From assembly GCF_022701295.1 (NCBI RefSeq), contig NZ_CP033204.1:2418001-2482000 (forward strand): a DNA stretch of 64,000 nt, given 5' to 3'. Positions 1 to 7,873 of the stretch are shown one piece after another; the first letter of the stretch is position 1, and the number at the start of each line of letters is the position of its first letter. Position numbers and translations under genes: made by a program. The notes under the pieces are model-generated. The model saw nothing but the letters and a program-made list of their open reading frames with translations, was not told the DNA's origin and did no database searches. The stretch is from Sphingopyxis sp. YF1. Lineage in GTDB: Bacteria > Pseudomonadota > Alphaproteobacteria > Sphingomonadales > Sphingomonadaceae.

Positions 1-2
1 GC

Positions 3-419
3 TGGCCCTGGTATTATTGGGGCGGTTTCATCGATCCCCGCGTGCCGCCCGAGGCCGAGGATCGCCGCCAATATGTCAAGCGTCCCGAATATGGGCTCGG
101 CGCGCACACCGCGCCGCTCGGCATGACGTTCACCCAGGGGCTCGACCTCGGCGAGCGCTTCGCCAACGGTGCGCTCGTCGCGCGCCACGGATCGTGGAAC
201 CGTGAACCGGTTGCGGGCTACGATGTCGTGTTCGTCAAATTCGGCGCCAACGGCAAACCGGCGGATGCGTTGCCGATCATCCTGCTCGACCAGTTCCTGG
301 CAAAGGACGGCAAGACGACCCGCGGTCGTCCTGCGGACGTGAAAGTCGCGAAGGACGGCAGCGCACTGATCGCCGACGACACCGGCGGGGTGATCTGGCG
401 GGTCGCGAAAGCCGGATAA
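3..419 (+). CDS. PQQ-dependent sugar (sorbosone/glucose) dehydrogenase-like protein, C-terminal part
   Basis: Only the C-terminal ~138 residues are present; the frame is open from base 3 and the start lies outside the window. The visible part begins WPWYYWGGFIDPRV and contains GMTFTQG, a HGSWNR stretch, and a final DDTGGVIWRV. These are typical of the last blades of soluble beta-propeller sugar dehydrogenases (GDH/L-sorbosone dehydrogenase family), which oxidise sugars with PQQ in the periplasm. A strong hairpin terminator follows directly. The family call rests on motif recognition; the true substrate cannot be told from this fragment. Confidence 0.75.
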   Translation, partial: WPWYYWGGFIDPRVPPEAEDRRQYVKRPEYGLGAHTAPLGMTFTQGLDLGERFANGALVARHGSWNREPVAGYDVVFVKFGANGKPADALPIILLDQFLAKDGKTTRGRPADVKVAKDGSALIADDTGGVIWRVAKAG

Positions 420-420
420 G

Positions 421-450
421 AAAAGGCCCCGCACTTTGCGGGGCCTTTTT
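421..450. terminator. Bidirectional intrinsic terminator
   Basis: AAAAGGCCCCGC and GCGGGGCCTTTTT form a perfect stem around a short ACTTT loop, with an A-run on one side and a T-run on the other. It lies between the convergent dehydrogenase gene and dnaN and can serve both strands. Confidence 0.9.
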
Positions 451-479
451 CCTTTCGGACCGCTTCGTCGCGGCCGGGC

Positions 480-1595
480 CTAGACCCGCATCGGCATCAG
501 CACATAGAGCGCCGGGCTCTTTTCGCTTTCGCGGATCAGCGTCGGGGCGTTGGCGTCGGCGAGGTGGAGTTCGACATTGTCGCCGTCGACCTGGCCGAGG
601 ATGTCGCTCAAATAGCGCGCGTTGAAGCCGATCTCCATCGCCTCGCTGTCATAACCCGCGGCAAGCTCTTCGGCCGCCGTGCCGTTTTCGGGGCTGGTGA
701 CGCTGAGCGTGATGCGATCCTTATCGAGCCCGACCTTGACCGCACGCGTCTTTTCGCTGGCGATCGTCGAGACGCGGTCGACGCCCTGGAACAGGCTCTT
801 CGGATCGACCTTGAGCAGCTTGTCGTTCGCGGTCGGGATGACGCGGCTGTAATCGGGGAAGGTTCCGTCGATCAGCTTCGAGGTCAGCACGGCATTGCCG
901 AGCTGGAAGCGGATCTTGGTCGCCGACAGGCTGATCTCGACATTGCCCTCGGCTTCGTCGAGCAGCTTGCGGATTTCGCCGACGCATTTGCGCGGCACGA
1001 TCACGTCGGGCATCGACGCCGCGCCATCGGGACGCGTCACCGTGTAGCGCGCGAGGCGGTGACCGTCGGTCGCCGCGGCCTTGAGCACCGGCCCCGTCGC
1101 ATCCTCGGCAACGTGGAAGAAGATGCCATTGAGGTAATAGCGCGTTTCCTCGGTCGAGATCGCAAAGCGCGTCTTGTCGATGATCTGGATCAGCTCGGCA
1201 ACGGGCAGTTCGAAATTGGTCGGCAGGTCGCCCTCGGCGATCACCGGAAAATCGTCACGCGGCAAGGTCGGCAGGTTGAAGTTCGAGCGGCCGGCCTTGA
1301 CCTGCATCTTGCCCTCTGCGGCGGCGAGGCTGACCTCGGCCCCTTCGGGCAGCTTGCGCGCGATTTCGAAAAGCGTGTGCGCCGACACGGTGGTCGTCCC
1401 CGGCGTCTCCACCTTTGCGGCGATCGTCTCGACGACCTGGAGGTCGAGGTCGGTCGCCATCAGCTTGAGCTGGCCGGTGGCATCGGCCTCGATCAGCACG
1501 TTCGACAGAATGGGAATGGTATTGCGCCGTTCGACCACCGACTGGACGTGGCCGAGGCTCTTCAGAAGCACTGCGCGTTCGATCGTCGCTTTCAT
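480..1595 (-). CDS. dnaN: DNA polymerase III beta subunit (sliding clamp)
   Basis: 371 aa, the usual length of bacterial beta clamps. It encircles DNA as a dimer and tethers polymerase III and other partners. The N-terminus MKATIERAVLLKSL, the RRNTIPILSNVL block and the C-terminal YVLMPMRV are diagnostic; the last motif is next to the partner-binding pocket. It stands alone here, not beside dnaA or recF, which is common in alphaproteobacteria. The start at 1595 gives the standard N-terminus. It faces the secreted-protein gene at 1765 divergently and shares a terminator with the convergent dehydrogenase gene. Confidence 0.98.
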   Translation of the reverse strand: MKATIERAVLLKSLGHVQSVVERRNTIPILSNVLIEADATGQLKLMATDLDLQVVETIAAKVETPGTTTVSAHTLFEIARKLPEGAEVSLAAAEGKMQVKAGRSNFNLPTLPRDDFPVIAEGDLPTNFELPVAELIQIIDKTRFAISTEETRYYLNGIFFHVAEDATGPVLKAAATDGHRLARYTVTRPDGAASMPDVIVPRKCVGEIRKLLDEAEGNVEISLSATKIRFQLGNAVLTSKLIDGTFPDYSRVIPTANDKLLKVDPKSLFQGVDRVSTIASEKTRAVKVGLDKDRITLSVTSPENGTAAEELAAGYDSEAMEIGFNARYLSDILGQVDGDNVELHLADANAPTLIRESEKSPALYVLMPMRV

Positions 1596-1764
1596 TCTAA
1601 TCCGTCACCCTGGCTTGCGGGAGAAGTCCCTGAAAGAGGCGGACGTCACGGGCGATTCGTCACCGCGATTCCCTGCCCCCGAAAATGTCCACCTTCCTTA
1701 ACGTGCGCATCGCCGTGCGCAAGCGATGCTTGCAAAACGGGGCGGTTCGCGCAATCGATGCACC

Positions 1765-2262
1765 ATGCGTCGCCTGTTCGCCCTGTCGCTGCTGCTCGCC
1801 GCCCTGCCCGCGGCGGCGCTGGCCGCGCCGCGCATGGCGCTCGGCATCTTCGACGGCTGGGGCGCGTTTCGCGATCCCGCAACGCCGCGCTGCTACGCGA
1901 TCGCCACCCCGGCGGCGACGATCGGGTCGCCCGCCGTGCGCGCCTATGCCAGCGTCGGTTACTGGCCCAGGTCGAATGTCCGCGGCCAATTCTATGTCCG
2001 CCTGTCGAAACCGCGCGCTGCGCGCAGCGAATTGCGCCTGACGATCGGCAGCCGCCGCTTCATCCTCGCGGGCAACGGCGTCCACGGCTGGGCCAGCGAT
2101 GCGCGCATGGACGCCGCGATCATCGCCGCGATGCGATCGGCCCCAAGCATGAGCATCGAGAGCAGCGCCACCAGCGGCGGCGCGATCGCCGACACCTATC
2201 GCCTGCGCGGCGCGGCAACGGCGATCGATGCCGCGGCGCTGGGATGCGCGAGGCTGGGCTGA
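1765..2262 (+). CDS. Small secreted protein, possibly IalB-like
   Basis: 165 aa starting MRRLFALSLLLAALPAAALA, a clear Sec signal peptide with an AxA cleavage site. I chose this ATG over the in-frame one at 1726 because it begins the signal peptide. The mature part has GIFDGWGAFRD, RCYAIATP and FYVRLSK segments and two cysteines (RCY and GCARLG). The layout (GWGAF near the start, one disulfide, repeated beta-strands) resembles invasion-associated locus B proteins of alphaproteobacteria, but that is a weak assignment. It is divergent from dnaN. Function unknown. Confidence 0.7.
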   Translation: MRRLFALSLLLAALPAAALAAPRMALGIFDGWGAFRDPATPRCYAIATPAATIGSPAVRAYASVGYWPRSNVRGQFYVRLSKPRAARSELRLTIGSRRFILAGNGVHGWASDARMDAAIIAAMRSAPSMSIESSATSGGAIADTYRLRGAATAIDAAALGCARLG

Positions 2263-2279
2263 GGCGGGTTGGAAAAGTG

Positions 2280-2455
2280 GCAGATTTCTGCGCAACTTTA
2301 CTCGCAATGCACGTTTTTTGGTGACGTCGTCGTCGGTCTTTGGTCGATCGGCATGCGCCAGCCGGCATGGATTGCGGATCACGTCCGCGATAACGAGAAA
2401 AACGGACAGGCGGGCGGCAAGAAATCGCAGAAAACTGGGTAACTTTACTCGCGAT
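2280..2455. repeat. 29-bp imperfect direct repeat pair, 147 bp apart
   Basis: Copies at 2280-2308 and 2427-2455 match at 23 of 29 positions and share the exact core AACTTTACTCGC, preceded by GCAGAnnnCTG. The spacer carries no gene. I see no homologue of the pair elsewhere in the window. Confidence 0.6.
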
Positions 2456-2610
2456 TGCGGTGTCGCGCGGAACCGGGCGGCTGGATTGATAACAATGGGA
2501 CGAGGCGGGCCGGGGTTCATTGACCAGCTTGGAGCATGGTGCGGCATTTTAGGAAAGCGATTTTCGGCGGTAGTCGCGTGACCGGTCTCGACCGGTTGCG
2601 GACGTCGGAA

Positions 2611-2760
2611 ATCCTCCCTGTGGCGAAGCCATGGGGAGGGGGACCGCTCGCGCAGCGAGTGGTGGAGGGGCCGAAAGGTCGCGCGAGGCCTGACGGCGTC
2701 GGCCCCTCCGTCAGCGGCTGACGCCGCTGCCACCTCCCCATCGCTGCGCGACAGGGAGGA
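2611..2760. repeat. Dispersed inverted-repeat element, copy A (150 bp)
   Basis: It starts ATCCTCCCTGTGGCGAAGCC and ends CGACAGGGAGGA, so the ends are inverted repeats. Internal hairpins are of the type CCGCTCGCGCAGCGAG and CAGCGGCTGACGCCGCTG. The same element recurs at 9999, 24881, 35964 and 57566. Copy A also shares a ~30-bp left flank (GACCGGTTGCGGACGTCGGA) with the 24881 copy. Confidence 0.85.
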
Positions 2761-2796
2761 GCGACGGCGAGCGACCGGTAGTTGCCGATAGAGATG

Positions 2797-2882
2797 TGCA
2801 CCCCGGCGAAAGCCGGGGCCCAAAGCGGAACTACGCAACGCTGACTTTCTAACGCCCTGGGCCCCGGCTTTCGCCGGGGTAC
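2797..2882. repeat. REPIN-like palindromic repeat (CCCCGGCGAAAGCCGGGG type)
   Basis: Two inverted REP units, CACCCCGGCGAAAGCCGGGG and CCCCGGCTTTCGCCGGGGT, flank a ~40-bp variable spacer. The left flank GCCGATAGAGATG is shared with the copy at 57712, and both copies follow an inverted-repeat element of the other family. Confidence 0.85.
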
Positions 2883-2949
2883 AAACTGAGAGCAAACGTT
2901 CGCTTCCCACCCCTAAGCCGACATTGCTTCGCAAAGCGGATGGCAGCAC

Positions 2950-3831
2950 CTACCCCCGCCCCAATTTCGTCAGCTCCGCAGCGAGGAAATCGAGCACCAT
3001 CCGCACGCGCGGAACATGACGCAACCGTTCGTGCGTCAGCAGCCAAAGACCCGTCGTGTCCTCGATTCGCGGCGGAATGCAGCGGATGAGGTCGGGTTCG
3101 CGGTCGGCGAGGAAGGCGGGCAGGATGGTGAGCCCCATGCCCGAGCGCACCCCGGCGAGCAGTCCCGAGGCGCTGTCATATTGCATCACCACCGAACTCT
3201 CGAGCCCGTACTGGCGCAGCCATGCCTGATAGGGTTCCCACACCCCGCCGCCGCCACCGATGAACGGGTGCGCCGCAAGCTCGTCGCGGGTGTGCGGTAT
3301 GCCGTGGCGGTCGGCATAGTCGCGGCTGCAATAGAGCGTCCATGGATTGTCGGCGATGCGCCGCCCGACGAGCCCCGCCCCGGCGGGCTGCTTGCTGCTG
3401 CGGATCGCGATGTCCGCGGTGCCCGCCGCCAGGTCGCGCGGTTCGTCCGACGTATCGAGATGGATGTGGATGTCGGGGTGCGCCGCGCGGAGGTCGCGCA
3501 GGATCGGCGGCAGGATGGTGACCGCGAAAATCTCCATGACCGTCAGGCCCACCGTGCAGCCCGCGTCGCGGGACCGCGCGCCCGCCGCTTCGCCGAAACG
3601 CTCGGCGGCGTCGCGCACGGCGGCGGCGTTTTCGAGCAGCGCCGTGCCCGCCGCGGTCAGCGCATAGCCCGCCTGACGGCGCTCGAACAACGCCAGCCCG
3701 GTCGCCGCCTCGAGCGCGGCGATACGCCGCGCGACGGTCGTCTGGCTGACGCGCAGCGCCTGTGCCGCCGAGAGGGTGCTCCCCGTCTCGGCTACCGCAA
3801 GGAAGGATTTGAGATCGTTCCAGTCGTACAT
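2950..3831 (-). CDS. LysR-family transcriptional regulator
   Basis: 293 aa, normal for LysR proteins. An N-terminal winged helix-turn-helix (about residues 5-60: DLKSFLAVAETGSTLSAAQ, then VSQTTVARRIAALE and ALFER) is followed by a periplasmic-binding-protein-like effector domain. It binds DNA as a tetramer and responds to an unknown co-inducer. It is divergent from a UrcA-type gene (start 3984), with a perfect 22-bp palindrome between them, so that gene and itself are the natural targets. The start at 3831 gives MYDWNDLKSF, typical for this subgroup. Confidence 0.92.
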   Translation of the reverse strand: MYDWNDLKSFLAVAETGSTLSAAQALRVSQTTVARRIAALEAATGLALFERRQAGYALTAAGTALLENAAAVRDAAERFGEAAGARSRDAGCTVGLTVMEIFAVTILPPILRDLRAAHPDIHIHLDTSDEPRDLAAGTADIAIRSSKQPAGAGLVGRRIADNPWTLYCSRDYADRHGIPHTRDELAAHPFIGGGGGVWEPYQAWLRQYGLESSVVMQYDSASGLLAGVRSGMGLTILPAFLADREPDLIRCIPPRIEDTTGLWLLTHERLRHVPRVRMVLDFLAAELTKLGRG

Positions 3832-3862
3832 GGCACCTTGTGCGTCATAATGCCCGCGACGG

Positions 3863-3884
3863 CATTCTGCAATTTTGCAGAATG
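3863..3884. promoter_or_regulatory. Perfect 22-bp palindrome, candidate regulator binding site
   Basis: Arms CATTCTGCAA and TTGCAGAATG are exact inverted repeats around a TT centre, in the gap between the divergent LysR and UrcA genes. Position and symmetry fit an operator for the LysR protein; this is inference. Confidence 0.55.
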
Positions 3885-3983
3885 GGTGCGCAAACTCGTT
3901 GCTCCCGCGGCCGCGGCGTCGGGATTATCTCGGTCTCCACCGGCTTCCTCCCCTCCTTTCCGGCCGGTCGATGGAGACATGAG

Positions 3984-4313
3984 ATGAAAAAGCTTCTGAT
4001 CCTCGCCGTGCTCGCCGCCGCCGCGGCCGGCCAGCCCGCCTTCGCCCGGACGTCACCCGCGAATCCGAGCGTCGTCGTCCCGCACAAGGACCTCGACCTC
4101 CGCACCGCAGCGGGCACCCGGACGCTCGACCGGCGAATCTGGCGCGCCGTCGTCGCGGTGTGCGGAACCGCCTCGGATTTCGACCTTGAAGGCAGGAACG
4201 AGGTACGCGAATGCCGCCGCGAGACACGGCACCTCGCGACCGCGAAGGCCGGCGCGGTCGTCGCCGGCGCGACGCGCGCGGACCCCATCCGGGTGACTTC
4301 GATCCAGAAATGA
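3984..4313 (+). CDS. UrcA family small secreted protein
   Basis: 109 aa. The start MKKLLILAVLAAAAAGQPAFA is a signal peptide, and GGAGACATGAG just upstream supplies a ribosome site, so I set the start at 3984 rather than the upstream in-frame ATG at 3840. The mature part has VVPHKDLDLRTAAGTRTLDRRIWRAV and two cysteines (AVCGTA, ECRRE). This is the pattern of UrcA proteins: a tandem-His/Asp-Leu-Asp-Leu start, a helical LxxRI segment and one disulfide. Their function is not known. Divergent from the LysR gene, which may control it. Confidence 0.78.
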   Translation: MKKLLILAVLAAAAAGQPAFARTSPANPSVVVPHKDLDLRTAAGTRTLDRRIWRAVVAVCGTASDFDLEGRNEVRECRRETRHLATAKAGAVVAGATRADPIRVTSIQK

Positions 4314-4531
4314 CCGGCGCCGCAAGGTCGGCATCGCCATCACCTGCGGCACAATACCGGATGCCGACCGGCCCGCAGCCGTCCGAGAGAAGAATTGCGC
4401 GGAACGCCCCCGGACGGGACACTTAGTTACATAAGCTCTTGCCCACACCCCCCTCTTGGCGCATCATCGCAACCAATCGACGCGGACAGACGCCCCGAAG
4501 GCGCACCGCGTTGAAGGATCGGAGAGGGAGA

Positions 4532-4885
4532 ATGTCGGAGATGACTGCACAGAGCCGCTGTGACGCGGTAGCCCGCGAGCGCCATCGCACGCTCGATTTC
4601 ATCGGCCTGCGCGCCCATGCGACGACGGTCGGGCTGATTCAACTATGCGAGGAACTGCTCAACGCGGGCATCCTGACGCCCGATGGGCTCGAGCGAATCA
4701 AGGGCGCGATCCGCTCCGAACTGACAGTGTGCAACGCGCGGATTTCGAACCAGCCGACCTTCGACGACACGCTCAAGCGCCGGCTCGACGCGATCTTTCC
4801 GCAGGCGCCGGGGCTGCCGCACGAGGAACAGGTCGGGTCGATCGAAGATTTCGAGGAAGCCCTGGGCGAATCGCTGCCCCACTGA
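4532..4885 (+). CDS. Conserved hypothetical protein
   Basis: 117 aa, soluble, with no signal peptide or membrane segment. Start [10 protein letters not shown] is set by a strong GGAGAGGGAG ribosome site. The N-terminal half is helical ([32 protein letters not shown]), the tail acidic ([12 protein letters not shown]). I do not recognise the family. It lies 77 bp before rlmN in the same direction and could be cotranscribed with it. Confidence 0.7.
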   Translation: MSEMTAQSRCDAVARERHRTLDFIGLRAHATTVGLIQLCEELLNAGILTPDGLERIKGAIRSELTVCNARISNQPTFDDTLKRRLDAIFPQAPGLPHEEQVGSIEDFEEALGESLPH

Positions 4886-4962
4886 AGCCCTCCGCCCCGC
4901 TTTCACCGGAGGCGGGGCCATTATTGCCTAAAGCGCCCTTCCCCCCTATATGGCCGCGCATC

Positions 4963-6213
4963 ATGCAGATCCCCGGCCATATCGATCCCGTGACCACGGG
5001 CACCGTTCCCCTGCGCGGGGGCAACCGTATCGACCTTGTCGGGCTGACCCGCGACGCCATCGGGGGCGTGCTGGTGGAGGCCGGGCTGGACGCCAAGGCG
5101 GCGAAGCTGCGCGCCAAGCAGATCTGGCACTGGATCTATCACCGCGGGGTCACCGATTTCGAGGCGATGACCGATATCGCCAAGACGATGCGCCCCTGGC
5201 TGACCGACCGTTTCATCATCGGCCGCCCGACCGTCCGCGAGGCGCAGGTGTCGAGCGACGGCACGCGCAAATGGCTGCTCGCCGCCGCCGACGGCCAGGA
5301 ATATGAGATGGTATTCATCCCCGACGCCGATCGGGGAACCCTCTGTGTCTCAAGCCAGGTCGGCTGCACGCTCAATTGCCGTTTCTGCCACACGGGTACG
5401 ATGCGCCTCGTGCGCAACCTCGGCGCGGGCGAGATTGTCGGGCAGGTGCTGCTCGCGCGCGACGCGCTCGGCGAATGGCCCAAGGGCACGATGGCGGGCT
5501 TTGGCGCCGATCCCGAGGATGAGGACGCCGACGACGATGCGGCGGGCCACTATACCGCCGACGGGCGCATGCTCACCAACATCGTGATGATGGGCATGGG
5601 GGAGCCGCTGTATAATTTCGACGAGGTCAAGGGCGCGCTCAGGATCGTGATGGACGGCGACGGGCTCGCGCTGTCGAAGCGCCGCATCACGCTGTCGACG
5701 AGCGGCGTGGTGCCGATGATGGCGCGCGCGGGCGACGAGATCGGGGTCAATCTTGCGGTGTCGCTCCACGCGGTGACCAAGGAAATCCGCGACGAGATCG
5801 TGCCGCTCAACCGCAAATACGGCATCGAGGAACTGCTTCAGGCGTGCGCCGATTATCCGGGCGCGAACAATGCGCGGCGCATCACCTTCGAATATGTGAT
5901 GCTCAAGGACAAGAACGACAGCGACGACGACGCGCGCGAGCTCGTCCGGCTGATCAAGCAGTACAAGCTGCCCGCGAAGGTCAATCTGATCCCCTTCAAC
6001 CCCTGGCCCGGCGCGCCCTATGAATGCTCCTCGCCCGAGCGGGTGCGCGCGTTCAGCAGCCTGATCTTCAAGGCGGGCATTTCGGCGCCGGTGCGCACCC
6101 CGCGCGGGCGCGACATCATGGCCGCCTGCGGCCAGCTCAAGAGCGCCGCGACCAAACCGAGCCGCGCCGAACTCGACCGCATCGCCGAGGAAAAGCAGGC
6201 CGCGCTGGGCTGA
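4963..6213 (+). CDS. rlmN: Dual-specificity RNA methyltransferase (23S rRNA A2503 / tRNA A37)
   Basis: 416 aa radical-SAM enzyme that makes 2-methyladenosine at A2503 of 23S rRNA and A37 of some tRNAs. The radical SAM cluster motif CTLNCRFC is at residues 135-142. [10 protein letters not shown] (SAM-binding GGE-like), the [14 protein letters not shown] segment and the late catalytic Cys in MAACGQL are all present. It is longer than the E. coli protein because of an acidic insert ([16 protein letters not shown]) before the MGMGEP block, common in this lineage. Start MQIPGHIDP at 4963 matches the family N-terminus. An inverted repeat follows the stop. Confidence 0.97.
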   Translation: MQIPGHIDPVTTGTVPLRGGNRIDLVGLTRDAIGGVLVEAGLDAKAAKLRAKQIWHWIYHRGVTDFEAMTDIAKTMRPWLTDRFIIGRPTVREAQVSSDGTRKWLLAAADGQEYEMVFIPDADRGTLCVSSQVGCTLNCRFCHTGTMRLVRNLGAGEIVGQVLLARDALGEWPKGTMAGFGADPEDEDADDDAAGHYTADGRMLTNIVMMGMGEPLYNFDEVKGALRIVMDGDGLALSKRRITLSTSGVVPMMARAGDEIGVNLAVSLHAVTKEIRDEIVPLNRKYGIEELLQACADYPGANNARRITFEYVMLKDKNDSDDDARELVRLIKQYKLPAKVNLIPFNPWPGAPYECSSPERVRAFSSLIFKAGISAPVRTPRGRDIMAACGQLKSAATKPSRAELDRIAEEKQAALG

Positions 6214-6231
6214 CGCCCTTCGCGCCAAAAC

Positions 6232-6251
6232 CGCCAGAAAATCTGGCGTTT
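6232..6251 (+). terminator. Hairpin after rlmN, possible terminator
   Basis: CGCCAGA and TCTGGCG pair across an AAA loop and are followed by TTT. The T-run is short, so termination strength is uncertain. Confidence 0.5.
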
Positions 6252-6310
6252 CCAGTATGTTGCAAAGACCTTTCGGGGTCGCATCGCGCACCATATTCCT
6301 ACCCCTCCCC

Positions 6311-6332
6311 CTGTGTTGCAAAAACAACACAG
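6311..6332. promoter_or_regulatory. 8-bp inverted repeat upstream of the barrel protein gene
   Basis: CTGTGTTG and CAACACAG are exact inverted repeats around CAAAAA, about 120 bp before the ATG at 6453. It could be an operator or a transcript hairpin. I see no convincing -35/-10 pair to place it against. Confidence 0.35.
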
Positions 6333-6452
6333 GTAAGAAAATTGTCATATTCTGAACGGTGCGTTCATTGACGCGACAGCTTCAAACGCCATTTAGGCGC
6401 TCGGGTCGCGACCAAAAAACGAAACGACCCCGTGAAAGAAAAGGACAAGATA

Positions 6453-6911
6453 ATGAAGAAATTCGCAGTTGCAGCCGCTCTCCTGACGGCCATCGTTGCA
6501 ACCCCCGCCATGGCTGCCGAAGGCGGCGAAGGTCGCGTCGAAGTGCGCGGCGGCCTGGTCACCGGTGGCGGTGACGAAGAAGGCGTGCTCGGCGTTGCCG
6601 CAGGCTATGATTTCGACCTCGGCGACACCGCCTTCATCGGCGCCGAAATCGCTGGCGACAAGGTCCTCGTCGGCGGCACCAAGGTGCAGTTCTCGACCGG
6701 CGCGCGCGCCGGTGCCAAGGTCGGCACCAGCGGCAAGCTGTACGCCACCGGCGGCTACACCTTCGGCCAGATCGACGATCCGTACATCGGTGCCGGCTAC
6801 CAGCACAAGTTCGGCTCGAACGTGTACGGCAAGCTGGAATATCGCCACCAGTTCATCAACAACTTCAGCGACTACGACAGCTTCGTCGCGGGCGTTGGCT
6901 TCGCGTTCTGA
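6453..6911 (+). CDS. Small outer-membrane beta-barrel protein
   Basis: 152 aa, 8-strand-barrel size. The signal peptide MKKFAVAAALLTAIVATPAMA ends in AMA. The mature part alternates short polar and hydrophobic strands (VEVRGGLVTGG, LGVAAGYDFDL, AFIGAEIAG, KLYATGGYTFG, YIGAGYQHKF, VYGKLEYRHQF) and ends with aromatic Phe (GVGFAF), the outer-membrane insertion signal. I chose the start at 6453 over 6432 because it begins the signal peptide and has AAGGAC upstream. Monocistronic, with its own terminator. Exact function unknown; it is not clearly OmpW or OmpA. Confidence 0.85.
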   Translation: MKKFAVAAALLTAIVATPAMAAEGGEGRVEVRGGLVTGGGDEEGVLGVAAGYDFDLGDTAFIGAEIAGDKVLVGGTKVQFSTGARAGAKVGTSGKLYATGGYTFGQIDDPYIGAGYQHKFGSNVYGKLEYRHQFINNFSDYDSFVAGVGFAF

Positions 6912-6937
6912 TCTTTCGGAACCCGAAACGAACATGG

Positions 6938-6966
6938 AAAGGGCGGCCCGCGAGGGTCGCCCTTTT
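6938..6966 (+). terminator. Intrinsic terminator
   Basis: AAGGGCGGCCC pairs with GGGTCGCCCTT (one G-U) and is followed by TTTTT. It ends the barrel-protein transcript and lies close to the end of the convergent gene at 6980. Confidence 0.85.
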
Positions 6967-6979
6967 TCATGCCCGCCCG

Positions 6980-7216
6980 CTATTTCAGCGCATCGAGCGC
7001 AGCGCCATGGTTGATATGATATGCGCCGCCGCCGAACACGAGCGCGGGCACCGAAACCACGCCCGCGGCCTCCGCTTCGGCGATCCGGTCCGGCGCCTCG
7101 CCCAGATGGACGCTCTCGACGCGATACCGGACGGGATCGATCGCATCGGCCACGGCCCGTTCCGCCGCGACGCACACCGCGCAGCCCGCATGATAGAAGA
7201 TCGCTTTCTCGGTCAT
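6980..7216 (-). CDS. Small thioredoxin/glutaredoxin-fold protein
   Basis: 78 aa. An early strand (KAIFYHAGCAVC) carries a CAVC motif at about residues 12-15, followed by a helix and then a VVSVPALVFGGG segment. The cis-Pro after Val (SVPAL) is the hallmark of the thioredoxin fold. It probably handles thiol-disulfide exchange in the cytoplasm. It is divergent from a MarR regulator (start 7322) that itself has a cysteine cluster, which suggests a shared redox response. The partner is unknown. Confidence 0.8.
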   Translation of the reverse strand: MTEKAIFYHAGCAVCVAAERAVADAIDPVRYRVESVHLGEAPDRIAEAEAAGVVSVPALVFGGGAYHINHGAALDALK

Positions 7217-7250
7217 GTCGTCACTCCTCCTGTCGATCGCAACTAATAGC

Positions 7251-7316
7251 GACTCGATACCAATAACCTGCCCCCTTCACAGGGGTTGAGCAAATGGTTT
7301 TTAGTCGATACCATTG
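7251..7316. promoter_or_regulatory. Repeated TCGATACCA motif between divergent genes
   Basis: ACTCGATACCAATA (about 7253-7266) and AGTCGATACCATTG (about 7303-7316) are near-identical direct repeats in the intergenic region between the thioredoxin-like and MarR genes. They may be half-sites for the MarR regulator. No direct evidence beyond position and repetition. Confidence 0.3.
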
Positions 7317-7321
7317 GGCCG

Positions 7322-7873
7322 ATGACCGATCGCCTCTCCGACATGCTCACACGCGCCGCGCGCCTGATCGCGAGCGACGGCTATTCGACCGGGCTCAATC
7401 CGGCGCAATGGCAGGCGCTGCGCTATCTCGCCGTCGCCAACCGCTTCTCGCGCACACCGGGTGCACTTACGCTCTGGCTCGGGCAGACCAAGGGCACGGT
7501 GTCGCAGACGATCGCGGCGCTCGAACGCAAACGGCTGGTCGAGCGCGCGGCCGACCCCGACGACCGGCGTGTCGTGCGGCTTGCGCTCACCCCCGCCGGC
7601 CGCGCGACGCTCGACGCAGCGCCCGACGGCATTGCCGACGCGATGCTCGCCCGCATGACGGCGGCCGACCGCGCGGCCTTTGCGCCGCTGCTCGAGCGGA
7701 TGCTGACGGCCCATCTCGCTGCCCGGGGCTATCGCGCGTTCGGCCTGTGCGCCGACTGCCGCCATTTCGACCGCGATTCCCCGCAGGGAAACCCCCATTT
7801 CTGCGCGCTTCTGGCCACCGCGCTCACCCCCGCCGACGCCGGGTCGATCTGTGCCGAACAGGAGGCCGCATGA
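7322..7873 (+). CDS. MarR-family transcriptional regulator with C-terminal cysteine cluster
   Basis: 183 aa. Winged-helix MarR core: LNPAQWQALRYLA, LTLWLGQTKGTVSQTIAALERKRLVER and the wing DPDDRRVVRLALTPAG. An unusual C-terminal extension of about 50 residues follows with CADCRHF, HFC and SIC, i.e. four cysteines plus histidines. That pattern suggests a bound metal or a redox switch. Start MTDRLSDML at 7322. Its stop overlaps the MOSC gene start by 4 bases (ATGA), so the two are translationally coupled. Likely represses its own operon and perhaps the divergent thiol protein. Confidence 0.88.
   Translation: MTDRLSDMLTRAARLIASDGYSTGLNPAQWQALRYLAVANRFSRTPGALTLWLGQTKGTVSQTIAALERKRLVERAADPDDRRVVRLALTPAGRATLDAAPDGIADAMLARMTAADRAAFAPLLERMLTAHLAARGYRAFGLCADCRHFDRDSPQGNPHFCALLATALTPADAGSICAEQEAA

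Larger units (their letters stand above)
2263..2949. other. Repeat-rich intergenic region
   Basis: No believable gene in 687 bases between a rightward secreted-protein gene and a leftward LysR gene. It holds a 29-bp imperfect direct repeat (2280 and 2427) around a stretch of lower GC, then two dispersed palindromic elements (2611-2760 and 2797-2882). Open frames crossing it are short and have no coding-type third-position bias. Confidence 0.7.

Noticed and set aside
564..2324. A 586-residue open frame antisense to dnaN
   Set aside because: It covers a certain gene on the other strand, and its translation shows only low-complexity Arg/Asp/Leu sequence.
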